From NCBI GenBank assembly GCA_028015205.1, contig JAPWFG010000018.1:2418001-2482000 (forward strand): a DNA stretch of 64,000 nt, written 5' to 3'. Of this stretch, positions 43,026 to 54,799 are shown piece by piece. Position 1 is the stretch's first letter. The number at the start of each line of letters is the position of its first letter. The notes under the pieces were generated by a model that searched no databases, was not told the origin of the DNA, and worked only from the letters and a program-made list of their open reading frames with translations. The translations under genes and the position numbers were made by a program. This DNA comes from Mytilisepta virgata. Lineage: Eukaryota > Mollusca > Bivalvia > Mytilida > Mytilidae.

Positions 43026-43229
43026 CTGTAAATTGAGAAATTATTGCGTGCTTTATTATTGCGATTTTATCATTTTAGACCAAAATGCGATTTAATTTTT
43101 GCGATACTGAGAAAAATCCCGCTTTATTCATACAAAAGATTCCAAGATGCGAGTTTAAATTATTGCGATTACAACTCTGTCGCATTTTTCGCAATAATAA
43201 AAACATCGCAATAATTTCCGAATTTATAG
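43026..43229. mobile_element. MITE with TA target duplication
   Basis: The left end CTGTAAATTGAGAAATTATT pairs with the inverted right end (minus strand CTATAAATTCGGAAATTATT) over about 25 bases. TA flanks both ends (43024-43025 and 43230-43231), as for Tc1/mariner-mobilised elements. The interior has many ATTGCG / CGCAAT inverted copies. It is 204 bp with no ORF. Confidence 0.7.
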
Positions 43230-44100
43230 TATTTAGAAATGAAAATTAAAGGCTTAATCAAAATATAATATTGCACTATCGATGTTTGCTACCAAAGCTA
43301 GAAACAAAGACAAAGAAATTACTAATCAAAAATTTAATTGAGTAATAAAAACCTTATAATAATCATGGCAAACATTGCCTTAAACGAACACCCGCCTCCG
43401 GGTGCCGGATTTTCTCGCTGAGTTGAAGACCCATTGGCAGCTTTGAACTGTTTTATGTTCTTTGGTCGGGTTGTTGTTTCGTTGACACATTTCCCGTTTC
43501 TATTCTCTATTTTACTGTTCTCACCTGATAACAAAGACATTCTAACTTCCTCATTCGTTTGAATGTACATAGTCGAACAATGAGCTAACATTCACGGCAA
43601 TTACGCCGAACATTTCGATATCTCTTCGTAATAGACATTTCCAGTATTTGCTCCGAAACCGAAATCGAGTCTGAATCCGAAACCGAAACAAACTGATAAC
43701 TACATATATATTTCTGTTTAAATTCTTATATATTAATTATACTTAAACCACATATCACACTAATGAAGTTATTGTTTATTGTTTGAGCAAAATTTAATTA
43801 GCGACTCTGTAAGTCAAAGGAATTTATGCTTATTAGAAAATATATTTCAAGGCATTGAAAGATCAACTTATAATTCAACATTTCTTGCAATATTTTGTCG
43901 TTTATATCAAACAATGACATATTCGTTATAATTTTCGCGTTTGGGAGCATATTTGAAAAAAAATGAACATTTCATCATCCCATCTCTAGATCGTTTCGAT
44001 TTTCTTTTTACCTGTTGATTGAATGATTGATTGGATGAGTTTAATGACACTTTTAGCACTATTTTCACCTTGGGCAGGCAACTAACAAATCTTATCATGT

Positions 44101-44184
44101 AGGGTTAGAAGTCGAGTCGTGATAGGCTGCTGTGATTGTATAGGTAAACCAACTACATTAACCACTCGGCCACCCAGGCTCCCT
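44101..44184 (-). repeat. tRNA-like sequence, probable SINE head
   Basis: The minus strand begins GGGAGCCTGGGTGGCCGAGT then GGTTAATG, an A-box like that of Leu/Ser tRNAs. The B-box region (ACTCGACTTCTAACCC) is degraded. No intact cloverleaf is visible, so this is a SINE head or tRNA pseudogene. Confidence 0.5.
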
Positions 44185-44639
44185 TTCTATCTTTTCTTTT
44201 GCTGTTAACTTTTACTTAGTTAAGAGTTAAATATTGTACATCTTGAATAGGTAGTTGTTGAACGGTTTAATTTTTTAACTGTCATTGTCGTGAGGTTGTT
44301 ATTTTGCTTGTTTCGATTTTCTTTTTTGTGTGTGTTTTTTGTTTTGTTTATTTTACTATACACATGTTTATCTTTTTTTTCTAATAAGTTATGTTTTCTC
44401 TTTCTTAGCTACTTTTGCCTTTTTTATTTGTAATGTTTCTTTCTTGTTTGGAATTTTTAGGGAAGTTTACAATGTAAACATTTTTTATTGATGTTTGATT
44501 CCTTCTTTTACAAACATAATAAGGGATAATGAAAGAGAAAATATAATTTATTAAAAAAATGCAACATAAAAAAAAAAAAAAACCAAAGAGAAGAAAAAAA
44601 AACAAAAAACAAAAAAAAACAAACAAAATCGATAACAAC

Positions 44640-44855
44640 TAATATAACAACATTAAAGCCTTACGAAAAAGACGTTAACAAATATAAAACCACTCCACAA
44701 CGACCTATGCAAGCTGTACACATTTTTACTTCTAACTAAAAATAAAGGTGTTAATCTCCTGACACCACGGTTTCCTCCGCCACGATATAGCGGAGATAAT
44801 GCTGAAAGTGGCCTTAAACTACATTTATTCATCAATCAATCAATCAATCAAAAGA
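44640..44855 (+). repeat. Dispersed repeat ending in an (ATCA)n tail
   Basis: Ends …GGCCTTAAACTACATTTATT followed by CATCAATCAATCAATCAATC. A simple-repeat 3' tail after a conserved body is typical of SINE or LINE 3' ends in molluscs. Preceded by an A-rich run (44568-44630). Family not identified. Confidence 0.5.
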
Positions 44856-45104
44856 TAAAAAGAAAATGGAAAAGATCGAGAGGGAAATGATGAAATATCC
44901 AATGTTTGTTTCAATTTTGCTCCGAAAAGCGAAAACAAAAATGACTAGATCATTGTTTGGTGAAAACGACCAAATATTGCTTTCTTTGGGGTTTTAAATT
45001 CGCTGTCCACAAAATCCACGAAAATTATCGTACAACGAATAATAAATGTTTCACAGTAGACATTTTGTGCGTTATCATTAATATATCCAAGTTTTTTGGT
45101 CCAT

Positions 45105-45245
45105 GTTCATATGTTTTTAGTTTTGAAGTGAAGTGTAGTGTTTGTATTGTTTGGTTCTGTCTTCGTTGTTCTCCGGAGTTTGTCATCTATTTTCGATTTT
45201 CCTCTACTTTGAATGTCCCTTTGGTATTTCTTGACTTTACTTTCA
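45105..45245 (+). mobile_element. 3'-end fragment of a Penelope-like element
   Basis: In inverted orientation it matches 50402-50545 and 35238-35380: TTGTTCTCCGGAGTTTGTCA and TTTGGTATTTCTTGACTTTA are shared. It is more diverged, so older. Confidence 0.7.
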
Positions 45246-45892
45246 CTATCAAATTTCGTTTATACACTGTTAGGCGATTTGGGCCATCCAAATGTGTTTT
45301 TTTAAATACTGCTAAGAAGAACCTAAATCATTACATTTTCATATAAAGGTAAATCTTTAATACATTAACTCACTTAAAGCAAAGATTTTATTTTGAATGT
45401 TCCCGTACGTTAAAAACTGTTTCACGGACGTTCACTTTGGACATTTCCGCTAAAATGTGATATTTAAGTACTATGCAAAAAATTTTAGTGACCTACTTGC
45501 TAGCTATTACATCTATGAATAGTAAAACTAATCTTGAAATCTGCGAATACCTAAAAATATACAACTCGTGATGGAACAACACATTAATTATTACTGTTTT
45601 TCGGTCACGAGTTGGTATCTTTGGTATTCGAATTTCTAGATTAGTTATTCCGTTCATTACATTGAAAAATTCCATGTATTCAGAAGATTTAACGAGAAAA
45701 ATACAAGGGATCATGTTTTTTATATTACTACGCGTCGACCATTGTATAGCAACGTCGTTTGCGACAGCAATGTTGTAGAGTTAAATATGACTTTCGATTT
45801 CACTGGATTAATTATCGGATTTGATTTCACTCGGAAATCCCTGAATTTCACATACATGTACAGATGTTTTCCTTAAGACATTTTTTTTACAG

Positions 45893-46117
45893 TCGCTGCA
45901 CGAATTAATGGATTTTCTTTGTATGTATCGAATGGTACTGGAAGGAACGTACCCATTGGAGGACCTGTTGGTTTTCTTTGTTTTAAAGATCCAGACAACC
46001 TAAATAATCAGCAATTCATATTTAATATTGATTGTTACACAGTAGGATCAGCTGTTGTGTTTTATAACACAGATGTAGATAGAGCATTTGTTGAGTTGTG
46101 TTATGTCGAAGTACATG
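45893..46117 (+). CDS. Lectin gene exon 3: second half of the F-type lectin domain
   Basis: 225 bases, phase 1 both sides, acceptor TTTTACAG, donor GTAAGTAG. The translation begins FAARINGFSLYVSNGTGRNV and ends FVELCYVEVHG, the closing strand motif (ELCEVEV-like) of F-type lectins. Two further cysteines (GFLCFKD, NIDCYTV) match the usual loop disulfide. Joined to exon 2, the sugar-site motif R-x-D-x4-R spans the junction: D and the last R are present (RDQFAAR), but the first R is replaced by Tyr. Confidence 0.8.
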
Positions 46118-46861
46118 GTAAGTAGTATAAACATTCACCTGTCGTTTTTCAAGAGAATACTAAATACATTCCCTTAGGGTCAAATTTAAACAACGACTGA
46201 AGTGGGCTTCCATCTGGGATGTTCCACTGGCACAGTGTAACGAGATTTGTTCAGGGCATTTAAGGAAACATAACGAGAAGTGTTTAACGATCAGAAAATC
46301 TGAATTGGAAAAGTCTCTGGTTTTCTTGTTTTTTACCGGTAACAGCCCTGGTAGGGTCTTAAAAGGCTCATTGCAGCAAAATTTGGTTAAATTCTGCTTA
46401 GCAGTTCTCAGGAAAAATACAAAAATGTTAAAGTTATCGGAAAATCAAGTGGTAGAAGACAAGTGGTGATAATAACTCCTCTGAACTTTGACCGGTTGAG
46501 CTACAAATTAGAAAACAGAAGTACACCGATAATTTTTTGTGGGAAAAAGACAAGAAAGGGCATCATCATAATCAATATGAAACGATAGTTAGGATAATCT
46601 GCCTTGATAGTGCTAAGTTTTAACAGATCAATGAAGACATTATTATATTATCTAAATAATGAAATCAAGTTTAAAATCTCTTTCATCTTTTTTATAGTTC
46701 ATCATTTTTTTAATAGAGTGCATTTTTAGACAAACTGGAAAAGTTTTAGAAATTTTGATCATGTCCATTTGTAACGCATGTATTAGATTAAATGATGTTT
46801 TTTGTGTATTGTATTCCCCATCTACCATTTTGACAAACATTGTTCAGCATCGAAACTTAGT
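46118..46861. other. Intron 3, first part
   Basis: No coding signal. AT-rich DNA before a LINE fragment. Confidence 0.4.
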
Positions 46862-47336
46862 TCATTGTTTATAAATTGTCTCCTTTATGCTGGTGATGTA
46901 TTATATTCAGAAACCTCGGCGGTTTACTCAATTGTTTGGACAAATAAACATCTTATTGAAAAAATGGGGACTAGAGATTAATATGAACAAAACCAAGTCT
47001 CTAGTATTTAATAATACCGGAAGATTCGAAAATAGGTTATTTTCATTCGATGGTATGCACATTGAAAGATGCCGAAAATATAAATATTTTGGTATTGTAT
47101 TTAGTATAAATGGGACTTTTTATCAAGCGAAGCAAGATCTCTATAATAGGGGATTAAAGGCCATTTTGAAATTTACTAGAACATTTAATGATAATCGACC
47201 TAAACTAAAAACTTGTTTTCATGTTTTTAACCATACGGTGAAGCCAGTCCTCCTTCGTGGCAGTGAATTATTGGGCATTTTTAACCCTAATAAATTAATT
47301 ATTATACACTCGCGTATTGTCAGAAGCGTTTATTGA
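46862..47336 (+). pseudogene. LINE (jockey/CR1-like) reverse transcriptase C-terminal fragment
   Basis: Reads LKKWGLEINMNKTKSLVF, YKYFGIVFSINGTFYQAKQD and NHTVKPVLLRGSELLG, the region after the RT active site in jockey/CR1-type non-LTR elements. Just upstream, in another frame, YAGD stands where YADD is expected (46878-46890), and a frameshift separates the two. It is inactive. About 700 bases of decayed downstream sequence (47337-48060) may belong to it. Confidence 0.75.
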
Positions 47337-50132
47337 AATGAAAACATTAAAAAGTAGCTGGTACTCTTGTATTGAAAAACTATCAGACTATTAAGAATTT
47401 AACCTTAAAATTAAAGTTAAATTTAAATCTAATATTAAAACATCTATTTTAAACAAACTTAAACCAAAGTATATAAGATATGGAATATTTGGAAAGAGGA
47501 AGTATTTAATGATTATGGAATCAAACATTATGGTTATACGTTCAGAATTATAAAACATTTAAAGGGATTTTTTGTGGGTCTTTTGAACAATATCTATCAC
47601 ATAGCAATTTTAAAGACAGAAATTGATAAACCAAATCAAGAATAAGTTCACACAGATTAGAATGTGAATTAGGCTGATATCAGGGGGGTTCAGGTTAATT
47701 AGCGGGAATGTAAACTGTGTGAAAATGATATTTTTGAAGATGAAGTTAATTTTTTTTAATGCATTGGCCGAATTTTTAATTGTAAAACAAAAGAGTGTAC
47801 ATAATAAACGAGATAGACAATAAACATATTCATTTTAAATATATGGGTCATAATTCAAACTGTATTTGGCTAATTCGTTTGAAGTCCAATTGGTTGTTAA
47901 GAAAAAATGTAATCTTGCTTCAAAAAGATCAAAGATTCGATATAAAGAGAAAACTCAGGAAGATACTGCAAATTGATTTTTATAATATTCATTTTAATTT
48001 ATGAACACTTTATAATGATGTCCTTTTATCAGTTGGTCATAGAGTTTATTAGAAGATAAATAGCTTATAAGAATCATTATAGTACAGTGTAACACCTGAG
48101 TATTCCGACAACTTGTGACATCCGACAAAAATCCGGTCCCGAAAAATGTCTATTAGAATATTTGTTAAAAAAAACTTGTGTATTCCGAAACCTGTCACCT
48201 CCGTAAGCCGACACTGTTTTCAAGTCACGATGTTATTAGTTATACCTATTTAATCCTGTCTAATCCGACCATTTAATCTGCTAATCAATAAATTAAAATA
48301 ATTATCACGTGTTAATGTGTATCATGATCACTGAACCGTCAAACAAATTGACATGATTGTGTACATTTAAATTTATAGATCGGAAGGTTAGTTGAAGCTC
48401 GTTAAGGGTTACAGGTAAGTTTACCCATATGAAAAATAAAAATTTTATTTTTAGTTATTTTTAGTTTCTTTGAAAAAATCATTCAGGTATTATACAACAT
48501 GGCTACTACACCCAGATGTAAAAAGATAATTTTGGAAAATTTCTATGCTTCACCAACACGGGCTAGAAAGGATTTAAGTTAAGACGAAAAGTTGTATTTA
48601 AATATCTATTGTGACATATTTGTTATATTAAATGCATTTCATCCTATAAACATGTTTTTACATACCAGTCTCATAAATTAATTCATTATCTCGCGTCACT
48701 GTGCTTGTTCAACTCAACATTAACACTAATATAAAAGAAAACATCATATGTAGACATTTATTATTACTGTTTGTTCATTTATTTGTTTAAATTTTGCATT
48801 CTGCTCAGTCATGGGCGTCACATGACAAAAATAAAATATTCTTATTCTTATTTTTGACCTTATATTACGCTTAGTTGCATTATACTATGTATCTTCCTCC
48901 TTTCATAGGAAGACTCTATAACTCTGATGATCTCTGATTGAGATCACTGAGATGGTCATCTATCCGCATTGTTTCTAGAGATTTAAAAAGGGGTAAATAA
49001 TATGAATTAACAAATAACAGTGTACTGACCATTAACAGCTTACAGGGGGCCAATTTTTTCGTAATAACAGTTAACAGCAATGTCAATTTTAAGAAAACAG
49101 ATCATAGCAAATTAGTCAATACCAGTTAACAGCAAATATATTTGCAAAATAACAGTTAATAAACGTCTACAAATGCCCAAAACACCTTAACAGAAAAAAA
49201 CCTTGCCCCCTCTATAAAGGATAATTCAAAAATACATTTAGAATATGAGGGAACGATACTAAATACAGAAACGTAAAGTTGTATACAATGTAGAATAAAG
49301 AAAAATGCCTTTAGATTAAGGTATACATGTAAAATATATGTTCAAACATATTGTACGATATGTATGTCAACTGTAACACTTAACCTCGCAAATGTTTAAT
49401 TTTGGTGTGTTAATTCTCTGTCCTAATAAATTTCAGCCTCTGAAAATTATACCGAATATCTAATAAAATAATCGAAGAGTGAATTATGTTAAATATTGAA
49501 AAGGGGACATTATGTTCTTTATCCGGATCTAATCAAGGGAATGCTGTGATTTACAGCCGGCTATGAGCTTGTAGAAGGTAGATCATAGGCGGTTGTAATT
49601 ATCGTACGTCTATGTAGTTACCCGAATATCTAATAATATCAGTTATTTGCATTGGTGGCATAATCATAATTTGTCAGATATAATCAAGGTTGTACAATAA
49701 GCAAGTTAGACGATATCAATTTAAATAGTTTATTTAAATTATAAATACCCCGAGGGTATTCGCCAACCCAGTCGTCAGACTTGTCTGGCATGATTATTCA
49801 TTGATTTGTTACAGAAATTACCATTATTTAGCAAAATTTAAAATTAATAGAAATACTAAGGGTTCAATCCTTGTATTGCACATGGTAGAACTCCTTATCT
49901 GAAATTTGGCTTCCTATTTCGGTATTTTTGGTTGAGTACTTCTTGTTTAATACAAGTCTGGTTTTTGGTCTTCCAAATGTTTCGGTTTTAATGCTGCTGA
50001 TGAGAGGTAACTCCTTGAAATGCGTCGTATACAGCATAGTATAAATTAACTATATCTAATATCAGTATCTTTGGATTGTTATTTTATAGAAGAAAACGTG
50101 AAGTTATTAATACCCTTAAATTAACTCTACAG
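47337..50132. other. Intron 3, second part
   Basis: AT-rich. 47795-48004 is an open frame rich in Lys, Asn and Ile that may be the 3' part of the LINE. 48090-48240 contains repeated TATTCCGA(A/C)A(A)CTTGTGACATCCG-type pieces. A short frame MATTPRCKKIILENFYASPT at 48499 ends after 27 codons. Nothing firm. Confidence 0.4.
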
Positions 50133-50330
50133 GGTGTCCTTTGACCAAGTATGGAATAAACTGTTCGATGTCATGTCCACAACACTGTATTGATCAGCAT
50201 TGTTTCCCTGGAAATGGTTCTTGTGTTCTGGGATGCAGTTCTGATGTCTGTTTGAACAATAGTTGCAGTGAAGACGAAACTTGCAATATAGGTTGTACAA
50301 ATGGACACAACGGAAAATACTGTGACAAAA
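50133..50330 (+). CDS. Lectin gene exon 4: EGF-like cysteine-rich module
   Basis: 198 bases, phase 1 both sides, acceptor CTCTACAG, donor GTAGGTAT. The translation begins GCPLTKYGINCSMSCPQHC and ends GCTNGHNGKYCDK. It has 12 cysteines spaced as in multiple-EGF (MEGF/laminin-like) modules. Such modules follow F-type lectin domains in many bivalve secreted or membrane receptors. It directly extends the lectin domain encoded by exon 3. Confidence 0.8.
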
Positions 50331-50652
50331 GTAGGTATATGTATATTGTGTAAGTTTGTATAAAACATACACACTAGCTTCGTATCAATTCTATTAAATT
50401 AAGTCAAGAAATACCAAAGGGATATTCGAAGGAGAGAAAAATCGTAACAACTGACAAACTCCGGAGAACAACGAAGACAAGACCAAAACAATACATGCAC
50501 TACAATTAAAAACTAAAAACATATAAACAACATGGACCCCACCAAAAAACCGGGGGTAGACTCTGGTGCTCCGGAAGAGTAAGCAGTCTCTGCTTCCTAC
50601 AGGACACCCGCAATGCTGTCCATGTCAAATCCAATATGCGGAAGGGATAATT

Positions 50653-51441
50653 TCAATGGAACAGGTCCATTTTTATTTGGGAAACGGTTTTTTCATACCT
50701 GTCAACCAAGTCATGATGACGCCCATAAAACTTTAATAAGGATGACTTCAGCTTAGAAGCAACGTACCCTTGTCTGAGCAACTTTTCTGTCAGAAGCCGG
50801 GCTCTGTCCAGGAAGTCAATGTATATGTCACAAGCTCTTGAATAACGTATGAGTTGTGAAATATATACTCCATACGCCGGCGCTTCTGGAATATTGGCGC
50901 TCAAAAATGGGAAGTTGACGATTGGAAAGTCAAAGTCATCCCGTTTGTCGTAAAGTTTTGTATTCAACCTTCCTCTAGTGTCAATTTCGAGGTGAAGGTC
51001 AAGATAAGATGCAAACTTGGCAGTGTCTGTTGTATCCTTAATTTCTAGCTCATTGGGATAGATGAGATGTAAGAAATTCCCAAAACGTGAATTGTTGAGT
51101 GATAAGACTTCATCTATGTAGCGGAAGCTGAAATTAAAGGTACGGGCTAATTTCTTCTGTTTTTCCTTTAGAAGCCCGTCAAGGAAGTCTGCCTCATATG
51201 AGTAAAGGAACAAGTCGGCCAGTAGTGGCGCACAATTAGTACCCATAGGAATGCCAATTGTCTGTTGGAAAACACGTCCACCAAATTGAACAAATATGTT
51301 GTCGATTAAAAATTCAATCATCAGGACAATTTCGTCCTCTGTATATTTTTTGTTAGATTTAGAGTGGTTTTTAACAAAGTATGAGTTATCTCTACCGATG
51401 ACAAGGTATGTGTATCTGTTGTTGCCATTTTTATATTGAAA
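50653..51441 (-). pseudogene. Penelope-like RT, C-terminal part
   Basis: In frame with the upstream part but separated by a single TGA at 51442-51444. The 40 codons after the stop read FQYKNGNNRYTYLVIGRDNS, then FVKNHSKSNKKYTEDE. After these come FQQTIGIPMGTNCAPLLADL and the motif C box, here YIDE instead of YIDD, with the second catalytic Asp lost. Then KLYDKRDDFDFPIVNF and RQGYVASKLKSSLLKFYG. The stop and active-site change both indicate an inactive copy. Confidence 0.8.
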
Positions 51442-52560
51442 TCATTGATGGTTAAGATCTTTCAACTTCTCCTTCAGTTGTGAATGAGGAATGGTGGTAT
51501 AGAGGGTAGAGAAATCAAATGTGTTTATGCTGTTACAGACTGAAATGGACCGAGATCGTAAAATATCCTTCAAGTCTTTGGAGTTCTTTAATATCCACAT
51601 TTGATTGATACCACTTCTTGAATAGCTTGTCTCACAATAACTTTGGAGGCCCGTTTTGACAGCTGTTAAAATAGAAGTTAGAAGTTGAGACAATGGTTTG
51701 GTGGAACACTTGGCAGATCCAGCTATAAAGCGTTGTTTGTATGGACATTTATGTAACTGTGGTATCCAATGCAAGGTAGGAAGATCAAGATCATCATCTT
51801 TGATAGAAATACCAAATGACGACAAAACTGATCTATGATTGTCGGTTATTTCTTCCTTTGAAAGTGTAGTAGCTTTATAGGTAGGGTTGCCAAGTGAACT
51901 AGCAATCCCTAGTTCATTAATCAAGCATTGAATATAGTAGCTTTTGCATACAAAAACCATGTTATTAGGGGCCTTTTCTGCAGGAACAACAACATATTTA
52001 TCATGAATTGCGGACATTGTCTTGGCAGCCTCTGGGTTGCTGAAAACTGATGTTCCTTTTTTACTCATAGACCTTCTAAGTTTATCAATTTGGACTTGTA
52101 TCAACGATCTCACAGCTTTAATCCACTCTGAAAGTGAATCTAGTGGTTCTTGTTCACGTTTTGTCCATGTTCTGGCACAGTCCTCCACAGCATCCATCAG
52201 TAGTTTGAAATTATATTTCCAATTTATGAATGAGGGTTCGCGATACTTAGGACCTTTTGCAAGGACATCACGAAGAGACTCATTGTCTATGATATTTAAG
52301 TCTCCTGTGATGACATGGCCAGCAGGACTATATTTGAATGGAGAACTGTTGCATGAACAATCCGGTGGCTTAGCTTTGAGATCGTCGATTTTGAGGTCCT
52401 GCAATGTACGTTTGTGATTGAATATTTTTGATGCAATGGGTGTAGTATAGGTATAAGAAATAATGGGAACGGACTGATCTTTGAAATAAGGCGGAACTGT
52501 TAATTTGACCGATTTGTGGTGAAGAATATTGTCAAGATTTAATGTCTTTAAATTTAATAA
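51442..52560 (-). pseudogene. Penelope-like RT, N-terminal part
   Basis: An open frame with an ATG-type start at 52404 continues upstream without a stop to about 52565 (LTVPPYFKDQSVPIISYTYT). It contains KPPDCSCNSSPFKYSPAGHV, DKYVVVPAEKAPNNMVFVCK, PTLHWIPQLHKCPYKQRFIA and DFSTLYTTIPHSQLKEKL, the N-terminal fingers and first RT motifs. It ends at TGA 51442-51444, after which the same frame continues. Confidence 0.8.
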
Positions 52561-52703
52561 AATCTACTCAGTATGAATTATTGCCCTGTAATGTATATCA
52601 TTTCTACAGAAGTAATTTATTACAAACAATCAAAATTTGATAATGAAACTTATTTTTTGCAGATGATAATTCTTAACATTGTTTATTTGTAATTGTTTTT
52701 CAG

Positions 52704-52887
52704 AATATAAAAAATCTTGCATTAAATAGACCAGCTGTACAAGGTGAGCCCCCCACCAGTATCCCTTTAAGTGTAGATGGTAATCGTCTTCCTACATCAT
52801 GTACTAAGTTTACTGCATCAAACTCATGGATTGAAGTTGATATTGGATTTTACGGAATTATAACGGCTGTATATTTAAACATTATTG
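52704..52887 (+). CDS. Lectin gene exon 5: first half of a second F-type lectin domain
   Basis: Acceptor TTTTTCAG, donor GTAAGTG. The open frame reads NIKNLALNRPAVQGEPPTSI, LSVDGNRLPTSC and ASNSWIEVDIGFYGIITAVY, a close match to the start of F-type lectin / F5/8C domains. The donor is phase 1 like the others, but the acceptor junction needs phase 0: joining exon 4 (phase 1) directly would read a stop nine codons in. A six-A run near the start may carry a one-base indel, or an unseen small exon may intervene. The second half of the domain was not found before the window ends. Confidence 0.65.
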
Positions 52888-54799
52888 GTAAGTGAAATCA
52901 TTTTTTTCACAATATTTTTATTATTAAACATGCCATTCATAGATGTATATGGATAAAATATAAGGTCATCAATGACATAAAAATTACTTAACATCACCCA
53001 TTCGACAGTACTTCAGTTGAAAATTGCATAATGGAGAACAAATTTGATATATATAATAATCAGAGTCAGAGAGTTAGACTTGAAAAAGACAATAAACAGT
53101 GGTTAGATAAACCAGTAATGTAACCGTCCCATTCAAAATAGCATATTTTTAAATAGAAATAAACGAATTAGAGAAAAAAAGGATAGGCTTTTTATATGTT
53201 CCAATTCGTCAATATTAATTTAAAACTTATACAAATTCAATGAAAAAGAATGAAAGAAAAACAATATGTGGAATTCCTTTATTTCGATTACCGCTTTGTA
53301 TTTACACGTTCATTTAGTAATAAATGTAAAAAAAGTATGAACTTACAGTTTTCGTTTGAATGTGATATTTATGAAATAGTGGGAAGAGTTTAAAACAGCT
53401 CAGTCTGCATTCCAGGGGACACTAATTGTGCTCTTCTTCTTGAATATGTATTTATACATTTATATGACCGTGAATTCACCCAATGACTACTTCTACTAAA
53501 GCAACCACTACTGCATAAATATAGAATGGCTAAAAACAATTTTTTATACTTTCATTCCACGTGTGATCAATCTGCCGAATGCGAAATAACTATTTAGCTA
53601 CCTAATTATGGTCTAAGCTGAGATAGGTGCCAAGCAGAAGGAATTGTTCTGTTATGCAAGGTGAACAATGAACCAGTAAAAATCAATCAACTTGCCCGTC
53701 TAATAAACCCCCAAAACAATGACATAAACAAAGTAAACAAACACATACACCATACGGAATCAGGACTATCTGACTTTTAAAGTAACTAAACAATTGTGTT
53801 GTGTAAAACACGATAATATGCATAGTCAAACCATGAATGTTAATACTTTTCGTGCTGCAACAAAAAAAAAAAAAAAAAACAGTTACAACTGATTGTAAGA
53901 AAGAAGACTACAAATAAAATTTTATGAACGTTTGCTATATAGGATAAAAACGAATATTATAAACAGTGTGAACATCAAATTAACTGATCAGTTAATTTGT
54001 TTACAATTTTTTATTGATTTAAAACCATAATAGAAAATCTTAACGGTCTGAATCTATTTGACAAAAACATTCATAAATTAATTCATAAACTACAATTGTT
54101 GTGATTGTTGTGATGAACCACTTAAATTTTGTACTAGAAGCAGTTTTATATTATGAATGCCTTTGCTGTTGCATCGTAATTGAAATAACTCGTACAACAG
54201 TTAAACAATTTTGCTTTGTATAATAGCTTGTAGTCCCTCCGTAATTTTACAGTTTTATTCATTGATGTTTCCTTTATCATATCGCGTTTGCAAGAATTGT
54301 TTATATTACTTAGTTAAGCCCATTACTAGCTGCCATGTTGGCTACATTTTTACAATATCTTTTGCAGCCAATATCTTTAAGTCGCAATTAATTCAAGAAA
54401 CACACACACACATATATATATATATATAACTAGGAAACTACCTGAGCAATCACGGGTATCCCCAAAAGACAGAACAGCTTTTCTTATCTCCATTAAACTA
54501 GAAATTTCACTATATTCTAAGGTTGAGATTTTTCTGTATTATACATCGATGTGTAAAAATTATATATTATCCTGTTTTATATAGCTATCGATTTGAGGTA
54601 CACTAAAATTGACATCTAAATGGTTAAGAATTCATTAATTTTATATCTCCTCTCTTTCAAACAAGGCTTTCCAAAATAAAAAAGGAAATTGTCCTTTTTA
54701 CCGGTATGAAATTGAAAAATTCTATCAAAATGGCAAAAACAACATTTTTAGTCCGTTTATTTGTTTAAATTGGTGGTATATTTCAGAAAAGGTAAAACC
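52888..54799. other. Non-coding stretch after exon 5
   Basis: AT-rich. Has an A-run at about 53861-53879 and a (CA)n(TA)n microsatellite at about 54402-54428. No exon found. Confidence 0.45.
54402..54428. repeat. CA/TA microsatellite
   Basis: ACACACACACA followed directly by TATATATATATATA. Confidence 0.8.

Larger units (their letters stand above)
36796..45892 (+). other. Intron 2 of the lectin gene (9.1 kb)
   Basis: Begins GTAAGTAA and ends TTTTTTTTACAG. It hosts the virus-like cassette (37.7-40.8 kb), an unrecognised minus-strand ORF (42004-42522), a MITE (43026-43229), two tRNA-derived or SINE-like sequences and a Penelope 3' fragment. 36796-37480, 40777-41990, 42660-43020 and 43235-44095 hold no gene that I can support. 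Confidence 0.6.
50402..52570 (-). mobile_element. Penelope-like retroelement, 5'-truncated, inserted in intron 4
   Basis: Coding sequence plus a 250-base 3' end on the minus strand, between lectin exons 4 and 5. The RT reading frame can be followed from about 52560 to 50653. The 3' end recurs alone at 35238-35604 and 45105-45245, and an older RT copy lies at 24780-25640. No GIY-YIG endonuclease is visible after the RT. Family assigned from RT motifs (P-x-L-x-W-I-P-x-L-H-K and GIPMGTNCAPL), known to me from molluscan Penelope-like elements. Confidence 0.8.

Noticed and set aside
44405..44638. 77-codon frame rich in Phe
   Set aside because: Generated by the A-rich run 44568-44630 read on the other strand.
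48499..48582. Short frame MATTPRCKKIILENFYASPT as start of a transposase gene
   Set aside because: Stops after 27 codons and the similarity to transposase N-termini is too weak.
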